Assembly (NCBI GenBank): GCA_002732015.1
Contig: PCCU01000074.1
Span: 1 to 7,035 of the forward strand
Length of the DNA: 7,035 bases
From: Candidatus Pelagibacterales bacterium
GTDB lineage: Bacteria > Pseudomonadota > Alphaproteobacteria > TMED109
Reading direction: 5' to 3'
Shown: positions 5,294-7,035 of the stretch, in pieces
Numbering within the stretch: the stretch's first letter is position 1
Layout of the letters: every line of letters starts with the position of its first letter
Notes under the pieces: generated by a model
Told to the model about the DNA's origin: nothing
What the model saw: the letters and a program-made list of their open reading frames with translations, nothing else
Database searches by the model: none
Translations under genes and position numbers: made by a program

Positions 5294-6389
5294 TAAAAAA
5301 CTCCTTAATAGTTAAGTAAATTTTTTCATAGCTAACACTATTTTCTATGTATGCTTTTCCTATATCATGCAATAAAATAAACTTTATATTTTTATCGACT
5401 CTTTTTTTATCACTTAGCATATTTCTGATTAAACTTCTTGCATTCCATTTTTTTTTAGAGTTTAAGCAAATTAAAGAAGTCGGAAGGTTGACTTTATTTA
5501 AGTGAGACTTTATTAAATTATAATTAGTATGTTTAGTTTTATTTAATAATATAGATAATCTGATTGCCATTAAAATTCCAACTGATACGGCTTCACCATG
5601 CTTGACTTTATATTTAAGTTCTTTTTCAATTGCATGCGCAAAAGTGTGCCCTAAATTTAAAAGCATTCTATGATTAAGTTCTTTTTCATCTTTTTTGACT
5701 ATAATAGACTTTTTTATACAACAATTATTAATAATTTCTGTCATGATCTTAGAGTTTTTTGATATGATTTTATTACTATTTAAATCTAGCCAGTAAAAAA
5801 ACTTTTTATCATTGATCAAAGAATATTTTAAAACTTCAGAATACCCTGACATAAACTCTTTTTGAGGAAGACTTTTTAAAGTATTAGGATCTATAAATAC
5901 TGCTGTTGGTTGATAGAAGCTTCCAATTAAATTTTTACCTGTAGACGTATTGACCCCAGTTTTTCCTCCAACTGAACTATCAACTTGAGACAGTAAAGTT
6001 GTTGGTACTTGTATAAACTTTATTCCTCTTAAAATAATAGAAGCAAGAAATCCTGAAAAATCTCCTACTACACCTCCACCTAGAGCGTAAATAATATCAT
6101 TTCTTTTTACATTTGATTTTAAAAGTTTCTCTGCAACTTTTTTTATTACTAATAAATCTTTACTCTTTTCTCCTGGTAGAATTTCTATAACTTGTATATC
6201 AAATTTATATTTATTAAAGGAACTAACAAACTTTTTGATATAATGTTTAGCAACATTTTTGTCTGTTATTATAATTGCTTTTGATTTTTTGTAATTAGAA
6301 AAATGATGGGCAGCTATATTGGCAAATATATTTTTCTTAATAATTATCTGATAGGACCTATCTTTAAGAGAAACATTAACAGTTTTCAT
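5286..6389 (-). CDS. aroB: 3-dehydroquinate synthase AroB
   Basis: This 367-residue cytoplasmic enzyme carries out the second step of the shikimate pathway, converting DAHP to 3-dehydroquinate with NAD+ and a divalent metal. Motifs in order: PGEKSK (72-77), the NAD-binding GGGVVGD (104-110), PTTLLSQVDSSVGGKTGVN (129-147), KNLIGSFYQP (152-161), GYSEVLKY (182-189), GHTFAHAIE (247-255) and KHGEAV (263-268). E185, H248 and H264 fall where the zinc ligands of the family lie, and K188 and H252 match active-site positions. Length is typical. The ATG at 6387-6389 overlaps the end of aroK by 14 nt, and the 3' end overlaps the corC-like gene by 8 nt, so it is the middle of a three-gene unit. No strong Shine-Dalgarno is present, so coupling to aroK translation is likely. 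Its product feeds chorismate for aromatic amino acids, folate and 4-hydroxybenzoate. Confidence 0.97.
   Translation of the reverse strand: MKTVNVSLKDRSYQIIIKKNIFANIAAHHFSNYKKSKAIIITDKNVAKHYIKKFVSSFNKYKFDIQVIEILPGEKSKDLLVIKKVAEKLLKSNVKRNDIIYALGGGVVGDFSGFLASIILRGIKFIQVPTTLLSQVDSSVGGKTGVNTSTGKNLIGSFYQPTAVFIDPNTLKSLPQKEFMSGYSEVLKYSLINDKKFFYWLDLNSNKIISKNSKIMTEIINNCCIKKSIIVKKDEKELNHRMLLNLGHTFAHAIEKELKYKVKHGEAVSVGILMAIRLSILLNKTKHTNYNLIKSHLNKVNLPTSLICLNSKKKWNARSLIRNMLSDKKRVDKNIKFILLHDIGKAYIENSVSYEKIYLTIKEFFNE
5301..5306 (-). promoter_or_regulatory. Shine-Dalgarno of the corC-like gene within aroB
   Basis: AAGGAG on the minus strand lies 7 nt before the ATG at 5291-5293, inside the last codons of aroB. 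It decides the start codon and suggests the gene is translated by fresh initiation in addition to coupling through the 8-nt overlap. Confidence 0.75.
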
Positions 6390-6939
6390 TATTATTCTCT
6401 AAATACTTATTAATTTTATGTAAAACTTTTTCTACTAAACGACTTTTATTTAATTTTCCGGAATCTATTTTAATATCTGCTTCCTTATATATGAGATTTC
6501 TTTTATTTAATAAAATTTCAAGGTCTCTTTTACTTTTCATTTTTGAAAAAATGGGGCGTATATTTTGAGAATTATTAATGCGTTTATAGATAATATCAAT
6601 ATTAACATTAATCCAAATACTAATACATTTATTTTTTATATATTCCCTTAATTTAATGTTTAAAAAACTTCCTCCACCTAGTGAAATAATTGAACTTTTA
6701 TTTTTTGATATAATATTAATTATTGTATCTTGTTCTAGCTCTCTAAAATAATTTTCTCCATAAAATTCAAAAATATTACTAATTTTCATTTTTTTAATTT
6801 TTTCAATTTCGTAATCTGTGTCTATGTGAGGTAAATTTAACTTTTTAGATAATCCTCTACCTAAAGAAGTTTTCCCTGCTCCCATGAATCCTACAAGGAC
6901 AATAAATTTGTTTTTAAAAAGCAATTTTAGAGGTATCAA
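6376..6939 (-). CDS. aroK: Shikimate kinase AroK, probable TTG start
   Basis: This shikimate kinase of about 187 residues phosphorylates shikimate from ATP, the fifth step of the pathway. The Walker A loop is GFMGAGKTS (17-25). DTD at 40-42 and R66 in FRELE match the shikimate-binding residues, GGG is at 88-90, RPI in the lid at 128-130, and R147 with Y151-K152 near the C-terminal ATP site. The start is unusual: no ATG or GTG lies between the in-frame stop at 6994-6996 and the Walker A loop. The first standard codon is TTG at 6937-6939, with a second TTG at 6922-6924 that would shorten the protein by five residues and put the P-loop nearer its usual place. Neither has a Shine-Dalgarno. A rare ATT or ATA start further upstream is possible. 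It heads the aroK-aroB-corC unit and overlaps aroB by 14 nt. Confidence 0.93.
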   Translation of the reverse strand: MIPLKLLFKNKFIVLVGFMGAGKTSLGRGLSKKLNLPHIDTDYEIEKIKKMKISNIFEFYGENYFRELEQDTIINIISKNKSSIISLGGGSFLNIKLREYIKNKCISIWINVNIDIIYKRINNSQNIRPIFSKMKSKRDLEILLNKRNLIYKEADIKIDSGKLNKSRLVEKVLHKINKYLENNNENC

Positions 6940-7035
6940 ATTACAAAAAAAATTATATATACTAATAACGTTATTTAATATAATAATTATATATCATGAA
7001 ATTATTAGAAATAGTATAAAAAATGCTTTTAAAAA
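6940..7035. other. AT-rich non-coding DNA upstream of aroK, with candidate promoter and palindrome
   Basis: These 96 bases are almost all A and T. On the minus strand a TATAAT at 6952-6957 could be the aroK -10 box; it would start transcription only about 6 nt before the TTG at 6939, giving a nearly leaderless mRNA. Its -35 region is weak. A perfect 12-bp palindrome, AATAACGTTATT, lies at 6964-6975 and could be an operator or chance. On the plus strand an ATG at 7023 begins four open codons at the window edge; it could be a divergent gene but cannot be judged from this window. Confidence 0.4.

Noticed and set aside
7023..7035. Possible start of a divergent plus-strand gene at the right edge
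   Set aside because: Only four codons are visible, with no Shine-Dalgarno, so it cannot be told from chance. An earlier ATG at 6996 closes after seven codons.

Overview
The window is AT-rich, densely packed bacterial chromosome. It carries eight complete protein genes and the 5' part of a ninth, with no gap as long as 100 bases between genes. I see no RNA gene, mobile element or CRISPR array. Low GC, overlapping genes, a membrane-only proteorhodopsin and the order aroK-aroB-corC/tlyC point to a streamlined marine bacterium, most likely an alphaproteobacterium of the SAR11 or HIMB59/AEGEAN-169 type. That placement is inference from gene content and protein character; a phylogeny would be needed to settle it.

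Layout, left to right. Positions 1-382 (minus) hold the start of a carotenoid phytoene desaturase (crtI). A 14-bp hairpin with a T-tract separates it from a proteorhodopsin gene (456-1145, minus). Its residues predict a blue-absorbing, light-driven outward proton pump. The proteorhodopsin has its own -35-like promoter and the strongest ribosome binding site in the window. Upstream of it on the same strand is a tightly overlapping set: ubiA (ubiquinone biosynthesis), then a family-2-like glycosyltransferase (TIGR04283 type), then a DUF2064 transferase (TIGR04282 type), joined by 4-nt and 11-nt overlaps. The only plus-strand gene, rsmE (16S rRNA m3U1498 methyltransferase), diverges from ubiA with overlapping start codons. 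It converges on the next block with 4 nt between stop codons. The right half is a second minus-strand overlapping set, aroK-aroB-corC/tlyC: two shikimate pathway enzymes and a CNNM/CBS membrane protein.

How the genes work together: proteorhodopsin needs retinal, which is made by cleaving beta-carotene. CrtI makes the lycopene precursor, so placing crtI right after the opsin links apoprotein to chromophore supply. The intervening hairpin suggests that opsin mRNA is made in excess over crt mRNA. AroK and AroB feed chorismate, the source of the 4-hydroxybenzoate that UbiA prenylates, so the two minus-strand blocks share a metabolic thread toward aromatic compounds and quinone.

I did not find a clearly undescribed system. 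The points most worth a second look are the opsin/crtI terminator arrangement, the palindrome embedded in the opsin promoter, the opsin's lack of a signal peptide, the ubiA/rsmE start-codon overlap, and the unexplained ubiA-linked glycosyltransferase pair.
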